A stretch of 64,000 bases of DNA, from the NCBI RefSeq assembly GCF_009746125.1, contig NZ_CP041352.1:1782436-1846435 (forward strand), read 5' to 3'. Source of the stretch: Casimicrobium huifangae. Lineage in GTDB: Bacteria > Pseudomonadota > Gammaproteobacteria > Burkholderiales > Casimicrobiaceae. Shown here piece after piece: positions 27,459 to 35,600 of the stretch (the first letter of the stretch is position 1; each line of letters opens with the position of its first letter). Below the pieces are notes generated by a model that was not told where the DNA came from, made no database searches, and saw only the letters and a list, made by a program, of their open reading frames with translations. The translations under genes and the position numbers were made by a program.

Positions 27459-29245
27459 TTCTGCAGGCCAGTCACGCCGCATTGCGTTGCCAGGTACTGT
27501 CGCAAATCTGTCCAGGTACGCCGCGGTGCATTGGCAGGGAAGTTCAAACCGGCAACTACGCGGCTGTCGCGTAGACCGGCAGCGATTCGCAGGTGAATCG
27601 CTGCATCGGTCAGCGCGGTATTGAGGCCGTCGCCGTCAATATCCAGCATGCAATACGGTGATGCTGGCGCGCATAGCGAACGCAGGTAGGTGTCGATAGC
27701 GCTCCAGTTGTTGCGTGTTGCGCTGGCCGGGAACGTGATGCCTGTCGTTTTTGCGGTGTCCGGTACGCCCAACGCGATGCGCAGATGCAACAGCGCGTCG
27801 GTGGTCGCCAACACTTGCCCATCGCCGTCAAGGTCGAGCGTGCAAAGCACCGGTGGCGACGGTTCACCTTCGAAGCGTGCGAAGCAGAACACGGCTCCAT
27901 TCGGATTGGGATCACCCGCAGCGCCGACGGCGCACGATGCGGTGAACAGTACCTTGCCGTCCGGCAACAGGGTGACGTTGGCGGGATATGCGTAATTGCT
28001 GTAGCGGCCGAGTGCGAAATAGTTGATGCCACCGGCAGCGAATGAGATGTCCAGCGCGCCGGCCGCCGTCAGCCGCATGAGCAGGAACTTGCCAGCGCCG
28101 AACGTGGCATTGCAGCCGCTCGTTGCGTTGAGATGACGACAGGCACCTGCCACCAGGATACGCCCATCGGCGTAGACGTCGATGCCGCCATAGCGGAACT
28201 CGGGGGCAGGTGAAATGGTGACTTTGCCGCCGATGCCGAACGTAGTGTCGAGGGCGCCGTTTGCCTGATAACGCGCGGCACAAAACGAATCCTTGAGACC
28301 GGTGCCGGCGTCGTCCGGAACGCGGCATTGTCCGGCGGCCAGCAGTCTGCCATCGGGCAACCGTTTCAGCGTATGCGGCTGATCCCACTCGGTACCGACC
28401 GGGGTGATCACGATGCCCGCCGTTCCGAACGTCGTGTCAAGCGTGCCGTTGGCGAGGTATCGGGTCAGGCAGAAGTCATAGGCGGTGAATGGCGAACCCG
28501 GTGTTGTGCGGCAGAACCCGGCGATCACCAGTCTGCCGTCCGGCAGCAGAGTTCCCGCCTGAGCCAGATCGAGGTCGTTGGCGACGATATCGGTCGCGAC
28601 GAGACCGGTCCCGCCCCAGGTCGAATCGAGCTGCCCGGTGCTGGTGAGGCGGGCGATGCAAAAGGTGCTCTGGCCGTTGCAGAAGCCGATCAGGACAATA
28701 CGGCCGTCGCCCTGAACGACCAGCGCGGTCAGGGTATCGCTGTTGTTGCTGTTGCCGAAATCAAGCAGGCGCTTGCCGGCGTCGCCAAAGGTGGTGTCGA
28801 GCGTGCCGTTTGTGTTGTAGCGGACGACGCAGAAGTCGCGACTGCTGCTGTCGCACCATCCGGCCAGCAGCGCCTTGCCGTCGGTCTGCAGCGCCAGTGC
28901 GAGCGCGGTGTCACTGGTGAAGCCGGTGGCAACCTGCGTGAGCGTGGATCCGGTGCCGTTGAAGCTGGCGTCCGGCGAGCCGTCGGCGTTGCGTGATGAC
29001 AGGCAGAACGCCCGCGACAGGCTCGCCGAGTTGCAGTACCCACCAACGAGGAAGCGGCCGTCGCTTCGACGCACGGTTGCGCTCAGCGTGTCGTACACGG
29101 CGACCGGCGCGGCAAATACGGCCCCGGTGCCACCGCCATAGGTCAGATCCAGATCTCCCGGCAACGCTGACGCTGGCCGAATCATCAGCAGCAGCGAGAG
29201 GCAGGCAAACCATCGCGCCAGTTGCGCGGTCCGGTGTTCAATCAC
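27455..29245 (-). CDS. Secreted delta-60 repeat protein with C-terminal dockerin-like domain
   Basis: 596 residues. GTG 29245 is chosen because GGAG lies six bases upstream and a good signal peptide follows (basic start, W-F-A-C-L-S-L-L-L-M, cut near P-A-S-A). Seven delta-60 repeats of the form D-G-(R/K)-x-L-x-x-G-x-C ... F-C-x-x-R-Y-x-x-(N/T)-G-x-L-D-x-x-F-G suggest a seven-bladed propeller; nearly every repeat carries a Cys pair. Two dockerin-like calcium loops follow (D-L-D-G-D-G and D-I-D-G-D-G), each ending near a Cys. Likely surface or extracellular; function unknown. The frame is open to 29341. Confidence 0.8.
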   Translation of the reverse strand: MIEHRTAQLARWFACLSLLLMIRPASALPGDLDLTYGGGTGAVFAAPVAVYDTLSATVRRSDGRFLVGGYCNSASLSRAFCLSSRNADGSPDASFNGTGSTLTQVATGFTSDTALALALQTDGKALLAGWCDSSSRDFCVVRYNTNGTLDTTFGDAGKRLLDFGNSNNSDTLTALVVQGDGRIVLIGFCNGQSTFCIARLTSTGQLDSTWGGTGLVATDIVANDLDLAQAGTLLPDGRLVIAGFCRTTPGSPFTAYDFCLTRYLANGTLDTTFGTAGIVITPVGTEWDQPHTLKRLPDGRLLAAGQCRVPDDAGTGLKDSFCAARYQANGALDTTFGIGGKVTISPAPEFRYGGIDVYADGRILVAGACRHLNATSGCNATFGAGKFLLMRLTAAGALDISFAAGGINYFALGRYSNYAYPANVTLLPDGKVLFTASCAVGAAGDPNPNGAVFCFARFEGEPSPPVLCTLDLDGDGQVLATTDALLHLRIALGVPDTAKTTGITFPASATRNNWSAIDTYLRSLCAPASPYCMLDIDGDGLNTALTDAAIHLRIAAGLRDSRVVAGLNFPANAPRRTWTDLRQYLATQCGVTGLQN

Positions 29246-29518
29246 ATCTTGCTCCAGTAAATCAATGACTGCGCTGGCAACGGTGGTTGCTACTGCGCGC
29301 GGGTCAGACATTGCGGATGGCGGTGCCGACTGTGGCGCCACTCGTGCCCGTGCGCCTGTTCTGCACGCGCCTCAACCTTTGTTCGGCTGGTGCAATCGTC
29401 AGCAAATGGTAAATTTATGCCGTTGTCATTGTTTTGGCAAGCAAGATGGCGGTTCCAACTCCAACAAGTGAGTCGGCAAGTAGTGTGCATGACGTCAAAA
29501 GCGGCACGCACGCATCAA
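29246..29518. other. Non-coding spacer upstream of the delta-60 gene
   Basis: Left part of a 585-base divergent spacer between the delta-60 protein gene and the first parA-like gene. I see no gene in it; it should hold the promoter of the secreted protein, but no convincing -35/-10 pair is evident. The right part holds repeat copy P3 (29519-29636) and a further 190 bases without a recognised feature except TATACT at 29792-29797, a possible -10 box for the parA-like gene. Confidence 0.4.
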
Positions 29519-29636
29519 CAACCTGACGCCGAAATGACCTTTGCACAGGGCTCAGAGCCAGTAATCTGCAATAAGTCGACTTAAGATAAAAATGCACATG
29601 TAGCCCATATAAAATGGGCGTTTCGACAGAAAGCTG
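29519..29636. repeat. Palindromic intergenic repeat, copy P3 (best core)
   Basis: 118 bases exactly centred on the self-complementary AAGTCGACTT (29573-29582). The right arm has GCCCAT/ATGGGC with a five-base loop (29603-29619) and ends GACAGAAAGCTG. The left arm, read on the minus strand, has GAGCCCTGTGCAAAGGTCAT and ends GTCAGGTTG. Located between two divergent genes. Confidence 0.8.
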
Positions 29637-29830
29637 ATAGTGCCGGCGCAATCTCGCAGGCAATTGGCTCCTGCAGGGCGTGCAGGCGTGCGAGGGTGGT
29701 TCGCTGGATGCGTCGGGGCACCGATGTCCGGCGCGCGGGCGCGGCATAAGGCAAGGCGTGCCGGAGGCTGTCCGCCGCTATCTGCCTGTCCTATACTGCG
29801 CTGAACACAGTCTGAATGGGGCAAAGTGCG

Positions 29831-30478
29831 ATGTTCACGATTCTTGTTGCCAATCCGAAGGGCGGCGCGGGGAAGACGACCATCGCGACCAATCTGGCGG
29901 GCTATCTCGCGGGCAAACATCAGCGCGTGGTGATCCTCGACATGGATCGGCAACGATCGTCGGCGCGCTGGCTGGCGCGACGACCGCGCGGGTTTCCGGA
30001 GATTCGCGGCGCGTTGCCGGACACCGACCCGAAAATCATTCGCGACTACGCGCCGCAGTGGCTGATCGTGGACGCGCCGGCTGGTGTTCACGGCGCCCAG
30101 CTTGCTGAGCTGGTGAAGTCGGCCGATGCGGTGCTGGTCCCGGTCTCAACATCGACGTTCGACTTTGAGGCAACGGCCGACTTTCTCGCCGAACTCTCGG
30201 CGCTGAAGCCCGTGCGTGACGGCAAACGCTCGCTGGCAATCATTGGCTCCAAGGTTGACGGACGCACGGTTGCGGCGGCCGATCTTGACGCCTTTCTCGC
30301 GCCACTTTCGCTGGATGTACTGACTCATGTTCGCGATTCGCAGCTGTACGTTCATGCTGCGCGGGACGGCCTGTCAATCTTCGATCAGCCGCGATCGCGA
30401 GCGGAAGAGGCCTGGGCAGATTGGCCGCCGATATTGCACTGGCTGCAGTCGATTGTTTCCGGCAAGGCAGCGAAGTAG
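29831..30478 (+). CDS. Orphan ParA/MinD-family ATPase (first of tandem pair)
   Basis: 215-residue deviant-Walker ATPase. N-P-K-G-G-A-G-K-T-T at residues 8-17 has the signature Lys10 and catalytic Lys15; V-V-I-L-D-M-D-R-Q is Walker A' and W-L-I-V-D-A-P the Walker B strand. Such ATPases position plasmids, chromosomes, chemoreceptor arrays or other cargo on the nucleoid. No DNA-binding N-terminal domain and no parB are present. Very similar in plan to the next gene, 73 bases downstream. ATG 29831 starts directly at the beta strand; ATG 29816 is possible. Confidence 0.85.
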   Translation: MFTILVANPKGGAGKTTIATNLAGYLAGKHQRVVILDMDRQRSSARWLARRPRGFPEIRGALPDTDPKIIRDYAPQWLIVDAPAGVHGAQLAELVKSADAVLVPVSTSTFDFEATADFLAELSALKPVRDGKRSLAIIGSKVDGRTVAAADLDAFLAPLSLDVLTHVRDSQLYVHAARDGLSIFDQPRSRAEEAWADWPPILHWLQSIVSGKAAK

Positions 30479-30551
30479 TCGCGAGAGTCAACGCAGTTGA
30501 CCGCAAGCACCGGAACGGCGTGGCGCTGACGGCGCGCGATACACTCAGACG

Positions 30552-31253
30552 ATGTACACCATCCTCGTAGCCAATCCCAAAGGGGGCGCTGGCAAATCCA
30601 CGCTGGCGACTAATGTGGCTGGAATGCTGGCGCAGACCAAGCAACGTGTGGTGATCATGGATCTCGACAAGCAGCAGTCGGCGACCAACTGGCTGGCGCG
30701 ACGGCCGGCGATGCTGCCGCGCATCATGTCGTGGACCGAAGATACTGACATGGAAGAGTTACGCGCTTTCGCTCCGCAGTGGATGGTGGTCGACACCCAC
30801 GCGCGGCTGCGTCGCGCCGACCGCACCTATCTGCTGTCGCGTGCCAACTTTGTGCTGGTGCCGGTGAACCCTTCGGTTTTCGATATCGAAGCGACGGCCA
30901 AGTTTCTGCTCAAACTGCACCAGGACCCGAACGTGCAGTCCGGCAAGGTCGCCATCGGCCTGGTCGGCAGTCGTACGGACTCCCGCACGCGGATGGCACA
31001 GGAACTGAACAGCTTCTTCAAGCGCAGCGGTTTGCCGGTAGTGATGTTCGTGCCGGACAGCGTGGTGTATCCGCAATGCGCGCGGGACGGCGTGTCAATC
31101 TACGATTTGCCCAAGGCGCGCACCGAACAGCAGCTTGACGCCTGGCAGCCGCTGGTGGACTGGCTGCGGTCGCAGCTGACCCGCATGCGCGCAGCCGAGG
31201 CAGCCGGCGCCGCCAGGCCCACGGTGGAGCCCGGCGTCGTTCAGGTCGCGTAA
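30552..31253 (+). CDS. Orphan ParA/MinD-family ATPase (second of tandem pair)
   Basis: 233 residues, a clear paralog of the preceding gene: the same N-P-K-G-G-A-G-K-S-T loop, V-V-I-M-D-L-D-K-Q-Q-S-A-T-N-W-L-A-R-R and W-M-V-V-D-T-H at Walker B (Asp-Thr-His instead of Asp-Ala-Pro). It also has an extra Ala/Pro-rich tail of about 20 residues, a possible partner-binding region. The duplicated pair may form heterodimers or position two cargoes. No partner gene is next to it. Confidence 0.85.
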   Translation: MYTILVANPKGGAGKSTLATNVAGMLAQTKQRVVIMDLDKQQSATNWLARRPAMLPRIMSWTEDTDMEELRAFAPQWMVVDTHARLRRADRTYLLSRANFVLVPVNPSVFDIEATAKFLLKLHQDPNVQSGKVAIGLVGSRTDSRTRMAQELNSFFKRSGLPVVMFVPDSVVYPQCARDGVSIYDLPKARTEQQLDAWQPLVDWLRSQLTRMRAAEAAGAARPTVEPGVVQVA

Positions 31254-31325
31254 CGCCCGTCGCGTCACCCGGCCAGACAGCCGCCGCCGCTGGCGGTGGC
31301 AGCTATCCCAAGACGCTTTCCTTTT

Positions 31326-32279
31326 CTATTTGAGCAGTCCCATCTGCCTGGCCAGCGGCATCGTCTCGGCGGCGCGCTTTTTCATGAAATCACCGACCTG
31401 GTCGTAGGTGATGTCAATCTGCTCGTAGCCGCCATCCTGCATCTGCTTGCGATGCTCCGGGTCGCTGTTGATCTTCAGGAAGAGATCGGAAATCTGTTTG
31501 CGCACCGCCTCCGACGTTGACTTCGGCACCGCAATGCCGCGATAGGCACCATCCACCCAATCGAAACCCAATTCCCTGAAGGTCGGCGTATTGGGGAACT
31601 GCGGCAACCGGTTTGGCGTTGCCACGGCAAGCACGCGGGTCTTTTCCTTGTTGGATACGGCAAAGGTCGGATAGGTCATCGCCGCATCGACGTGTTTGCC
31701 GAGCAGGGCGGTCGTGAGGTCGCCAGTGCCCTTGAACGGCACGTAGGTCATCTTGAGTTTGCCCTGCACTTCGAGGCGCTGGAACGCCATGTGGTTGGCC
31801 GAGTTGGTACCGCTACCAGCAATGGTGAGCTTGCCTGGACTGGCCTTGGCCGCCGCTGCAAGATCGGCGAAAGTCTTGTACGGCGAATCGGCGGCGACCA
31901 CCAGTGCATCCGGTGTGTAATGAAAGAAGAACACGTTGACGATGTCGTCGGTCTTGTACTGCACCTGGCCTTCAAGGGGCTGCAGGATGATGTGGGGCAG
32001 GTTGCTGCCGACGACGGTGTAGCCATCGCCGGGCAGGCTGTTCAATTGCCCCCAGGCCAGCGCGCCGCCGGCCCCGGCCTTGTTCTGCACCACGAAATCC
32101 TTGCCGGTGAGCTTGGACGCGACCTTGCCCTGCAGGCGTGCCGCGATGTCGCTCTCGCCACCGGGGACGAAGGGGATGATGTAGTTGATCGGCTTGTCCG
32201 GGAACGTGCCCTGGGCGAATACGGCGGCGGGCGCAATGGCGAGCGCGGTCAGCGCCACTCGCAAGAACGGTGTCTTCAC
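31326..32279 (-). CDS. Bug-family tripartite tricarboxylate transporter substrate-binding protein
   Basis: Periplasmic solute receptor of the TctC/Bug type, 317 residues. GTG 32279 is preceded by a perfect AAGGAGGT six bases upstream, and a signal peptide follows (V-K-T-P-F-L-R-V-A-L-T-A-L-A, cut after V-F-A). F-P-D-K-P-I-N-Y-I-I-P-F-V-P-G-G and Y-V-P-F-K-G-T-G are the family's ligand-binding loops. No TctA/TctB membrane partners nearby, as is usual for the many Bug proteins of Burkholderiales. Ligand probably a carboxylate. Confidence 0.92.
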   Translation of the reverse strand: MKTPFLRVALTALAIAPAAVFAQGTFPDKPINYIIPFVPGGESDIAARLQGKVASKLTGKDFVVQNKAGAGGALAWGQLNSLPGDGYTVVGSNLPHIILQPLEGQVQYKTDDIVNVFFFHYTPDALVVAADSPYKTFADLAAAAKASPGKLTIAGSGTNSANHMAFQRLEVQGKLKMTYVPFKGTGDLTTALLGKHVDAAMTYPTFAVSNKEKTRVLAVATPNRLPQFPNTPTFRELGFDWVDGAYRGIAVPKSTSEAVRKQISDLFLKINSDPEHRKQMQDGGYEQIDITYDQVGDFMKKRAAETMPLARQMGLLK

Positions 32280-32459
32280 GATAGACCTCCTTGTTACAAC
32301 CAGCGCAGTGTATTGCCCGAGTCGGCGCGGCGACGGTTTGTGTATCGAAGATTTTCTGCGCCTGATTCCACAAATGTGAGTTGTGCTGCGGGGCGGATTG
32401 CAGGCGATTTGGTGCATCGCTGCGACCCCATAGCGAATGTCGTGCGTGGTTCACGCCGG

Positions 32460-33764
32460 TCACGCGGCACGCCGGGCCTGCCCTTTGCCAGCCCGCTTGG
32501 CTTCATACATCGCCGCATCAGCGCGACGAAGCAGATCGGACGCCGTTCCCGGCCCGGCTGCATGCTGTGCGATACCGATTGAGGCGCCAACGGTCGTTGT
32601 GCTGTCCCCGACATCGACCGGGAGTTGCAATGCCAGAAACAGGCGATCAACGACTGCGTCCGGTTCGCTGGTGTTGCCATCCGGGTGCAGCAGGACGACG
32701 AATTCGTCACCGCCCAGCCGCGCCACCGTATCGGCCGCGCGTACGCAGCCCTTGATGCGCGTGGCTACTTCCGACAGCACGCGGTCACCCGCCGCATGAC
32801 CGTGCGCATCGTTGATTGACTTGAAGCCGTCGAGATCGACGAAGATCAGCGTCACTGTAGCGCCGTTGCGTTCGCCCAGGGCCAGTGCGGCCGCGACGCA
32901 CTCTTCCAGCGACGCCCGGTTATGCAGGCCGGTGAGCTGGTCGTGCATTGCCATTCGGCGCAGTTGCGCTTCTGCCGTCACACGCGCGCTGACGTCCTCG
33001 ACCAGCGACATGATCGATGTCACCTGACCGTTCGCATCGGTCAGCGCTGAATTGAACCATTCGCAGTGCAGCAGCGTTCCGTCCGCGCGCACATGCGTCG
33101 AGGCAACGTGGTTGCGCGATTCCTCGCCGCGCTGCAGGCGCTCGAAGCTGACGCGCAGCGAATCGGCATGCAGGCCACCGAGTTGCGCAAGCACGTTGCA
33201 GCCCACGAGATCGTCGGGCAGCTGGCCAAACACCTGCTGCGACCGGATCGAGCAGTGGGTGATGTTGAGACTGGCATCAAGATCAATCACCAGCAGCGGA
33301 CTGTTGTCCATGTGCGAGGACAGCCGTTCATTGGCAACGCGCAGTTTCTCAGCGGCAATCTTGAGCTCCTGCACTGTCATCGCCACCCCGATGACACCGG
33401 CGATCTGCCCGTCGGCGTCGCGCCAGGGACGTAACGCGACGGTCCGCCAAAGACCATCCTTTTGTGCCATCCGTCCGAAACGCTCGTAGTTGAGCGATTC
33501 GCCTGCCAGCGCGCGTTGCAGGTACGCCGTCAGCACCTCGATATGGGCCGGGCCATAGGCGTCGAGGATGGTCATACGGACCATTTGCCCGGGGGCGAAG
33601 CCGAGTGCCTTCGCGAATGGCTCATTGACGTACTGAAAGCGCAGGTCGGCACCGACGATGCAGATCGAAGCGCCAGCGTCCTGCGTGACGATACGACTCA
33701 GCTCCGACATCGGAATGGCCGACGGATAGTCCGGGATGGGCGGGCGAAACCGGAGGGTTGCCAT
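32460..33764 (-). CDS. Diguanylate cyclase with two PAS domains
   Basis: 434-residue cyclic-di-GMP synthase. Two PAS sensor domains (about residues 20-137 and 150-265) precede a GGDEF domain with intact active site R-L-G-G-D-E-F at 349-355 and an inhibitory R-A-A-D site at 342-345, five residues before GGDEF, so product inhibition is expected. No membrane segment is seen; PAS1 contains a single Cys only. Start ATG 33764; divergent from the flavoenzyme gene, which it might regulate indirectly. Confidence 0.92.
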   Translation of the reverse strand: MATLRFRPPIPDYPSAIPMSELSRIVTQDAGASICIVGADLRFQYVNEPFAKALGFAPGQMVRMTILDAYGPAHIEVLTAYLQRALAGESLNYERFGRMAQKDGLWRTVALRPWRDADGQIAGVIGVAMTVQELKIAAEKLRVANERLSSHMDNSPLLVIDLDASLNITHCSIRSQQVFGQLPDDLVGCNVLAQLGGLHADSLRVSFERLQRGEESRNHVASTHVRADGTLLHCEWFNSALTDANGQVTSIMSLVEDVSARVTAEAQLRRMAMHDQLTGLHNRASLEECVAAALALGERNGATVTLIFVDLDGFKSINDAHGHAAGDRVLSEVATRIKGCVRAADTVARLGGDEFVVLLHPDGNTSEPDAVVDRLFLALQLPVDVGDSTTTVGASIGIAQHAAGPGTASDLLRRADAAMYEAKRAGKGQARRAA

Positions 33765-33882
33765 GATCGATCTGATGTTACTTCGGAACCCGCCGTGACA
33801 AGTCGGTACTCGACGGCGGCGTGGCTTCCGTCTACGATCAGCACTCACACTTGTGATCCACCAAACCCGAGGGGAGATACGG

Positions 33883-35550
33883 ATGCCGCACAACTACAAC
33901 AGCAAACGCCTGCGCGATCGCGCACTGTTCGCGCAGTGGGACAAGCGCGACGAAGGGGCGTTCTCGCGCTACGGCGTCAGTCGTGATGCCGTGAAGCAGG
34001 CGCAAAGCGGGCTGCAGGGCACCATCGTGCTGCCCGGCGATCCGCAGTACAACGCCGATCGCGTGCTGTTCAATCCGGTGTTCGACCCGTATCCGGCGAT
34101 GATCATCTATTGCAAGACCGAGAGCGATGTTGCTATCGCACTCAGCCTTGCCAACCTGGCGCGGCTGCAGGGCGGGGCGCCATTTACCGTCCGCTCCGGC
34201 GGCCATTGCACAGCAGGCTTCTCGGCCAGCTATGGTGTATTGATCGATATGAGCGAGATGGACAGCTACACCATCGACACCAGCGGCATGACCGCGACCG
34301 CGCAAAGTGGCGTCACCTTTGGTGCCTTCCGCTCGGCGCTGACGACATATGGCGTGCATGTGCCCGGCGGCGAATGTGACGACGTCTGTATCGGCGGCTA
34401 CGTGCAGGGCGGTGGTTACGGCTTCACCTCGGTGTCGTTCGGAATGAACTGCGACTGCGTGCTGAGCCTGAAGGTGATGCTGTTCGATGGCTCCATCGTG
34501 GTGGCCACAGCCACCACCAACTACGACCTGTTCTGGGCAATGCGCGGCGGCACCGGCGGCACCATGGGCGTGTTGCTGGAAGTGACCTATCAGCTGGTGA
34601 CGCTGGGCAATGTGTTCGGCTGGGCGATCGGCTGGCCGCTGACGACCGCCACGGATTTTCAAAATGCCACCGCAGCAATGCTGTTCCTGCAGCAGAACTA
34701 CATGGGTGCCGCGACCGATCCGCGGCAGAATATCCAGGTGACGCTCTGCTGGCAGCCCAGCCTGCAGCCGGGGCTGCCAACCAACCCGATGTCGCCCTAT
34801 CTGCTGGTGCGCGGCTGCTGGACTGGCGATTCGACTTCCGGCGCGACTGCCATCCAGCCGCTCATCAATCAGCCCGGCGCCTATCTGCAGTGGACCGATA
34901 CCGATACCTTCGAGGTGATGAACGACAAGCTGCTGAACTATCCGTATGGCCTGCCGGACATCAACATTCCGCCGATGCCCAACGAGGACAAGGCGTCGCG
35001 CTATGTGTCGCGCTACATGACCAGCGAAGAGTGGAATACCTTCTTCAACTACTTCGTCGGCTCGCCGAACCAGTACTCGTACTTCTACATGGAGTTCTAT
35101 GGCGGTGCGATCAACAGTCAGGCGACTGACTACAACGCCTTTGTGCATCGCACGGCGCTGTACAACGCGGTGCTTGATGTGTTCTGGTACACCAGCGACC
35201 AGCGCAATGCGGTGGAGACGTTCCTCGACGGCTGGGTGACCTTCATGGAGCCGATCTACAACGGCGAGGTCTACCAGAACTACCCGCGCATGAACGACGT
35301 CAACTACAACCGCATGTACTGGGGTGACAATCAGGCAGGGGTGTACGCCGTCAAGTGCAAGTACGACCCTTACGGGGCGTTCACCTTCCCGCAGGTCGTA
35401 CAGCCGCTGATGCCGCCGATCTTCGGACCGGGGCCGGTGATCATCCTGCCAGCGGCGTTGCAGGCGGCCCTCTCGCAGCCCATCGTGTACGCGTCAACGG
35501 TTGAGCAATTCGCGGTGAAGCCGAAGGCACCCGTTCCGGCATCCGCGTAA
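33883..35550 (+). CDS. FAD-linked oxidase of the berberine-bridge-enzyme type
   Basis: 555-residue flavoenzyme with a PCMH-type FAD domain. R-S-G-G-H at 104-108 offers His108, and G-G-E-C-D-D-V-C-I-G-G offers Cys165; by analogy with berberine bridge enzyme (His104/Cys166) the FAD should be bound by two covalent bonds. Many Tyr and Trp residues line the rest. A C-terminal Y-D-P-Y-G-A-F BBE-like segment is followed by an unusual 45-residue Pro/Ala-rich tail. ATG 33883 follows GGGGAGA. No signal peptide is seen. The substrate is probably a sugar or phenolic, unknown. Confidence 0.88.
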   Translation: MPHNYNSKRLRDRALFAQWDKRDEGAFSRYGVSRDAVKQAQSGLQGTIVLPGDPQYNADRVLFNPVFDPYPAMIIYCKTESDVAIALSLANLARLQGGAPFTVRSGGHCTAGFSASYGVLIDMSEMDSYTIDTSGMTATAQSGVTFGAFRSALTTYGVHVPGGECDDVCIGGYVQGGGYGFTSVSFGMNCDCVLSLKVMLFDGSIVVATATTNYDLFWAMRGGTGGTMGVLLEVTYQLVTLGNVFGWAIGWPLTTATDFQNATAAMLFLQQNYMGAATDPRQNIQVTLCWQPSLQPGLPTNPMSPYLLVRGCWTGDSTSGATAIQPLINQPGAYLQWTDTDTFEVMNDKLLNYPYGLPDINIPPMPNEDKASRYVSRYMTSEEWNTFFNYFVGSPNQYSYFYMEFYGGAINSQATDYNAFVHRTALYNAVLDVFWYTSDQRNAVETFLDGWVTFMEPIYNGEVYQNYPRMNDVNYNRMYWGDNQAGVYAVKCKYDPYGAFTFPQVVQPLMPPIFGPGPVIILPAALQAALSQPIVYASTVEQFAVKPKAPVPASA

Positions 35551-35564
35551 GCGTCAACCAATGT

Positions 35565-35596
35565 CGGTGGCCCGCGTCATGGACGCGGGCCGACCG
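35565..35596. terminator. Strong hairpin between convergent genes
   Basis: GGCCCGCGTC (35569-35578) and GACGCGGGCC (35582-35591) form a perfect ten-base-pair stem with a three-base ATG loop. CGGT/ACCG extends it past one bulge to 35565-35596. There is no T run on either side, so it may act as a factor-assisted, bidirectional terminator or an mRNA 3'-end stabiliser for the flavoenzyme and phoH genes. Confidence 0.6.
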
Positions 35597-35600
35597 TCTG

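Noticed and set aside
30480-30551. A separate promoter (TTGACC ... TACACT) for the second parA-like gene
   Set aside because: The hexamers are 37 bases apart, far too wide for a sigma-70 promoter; co-transcription with the first gene is simpler.
32320-32390. TATCGAAGATTTTCTGCGCCTGATT near the Bug gene as another repeat copy
   Set aside because: Only weak likeness to an arm; no terminal GCAAAAAGCTG and no palindrome around the TCGA.
33838-35148. A 436-codon minus-strand open frame opposite the flavoenzyme gene
   Set aside because: His/Arg-rich translation without motifs; the plus strand holds conserved FAD-binding sequence.
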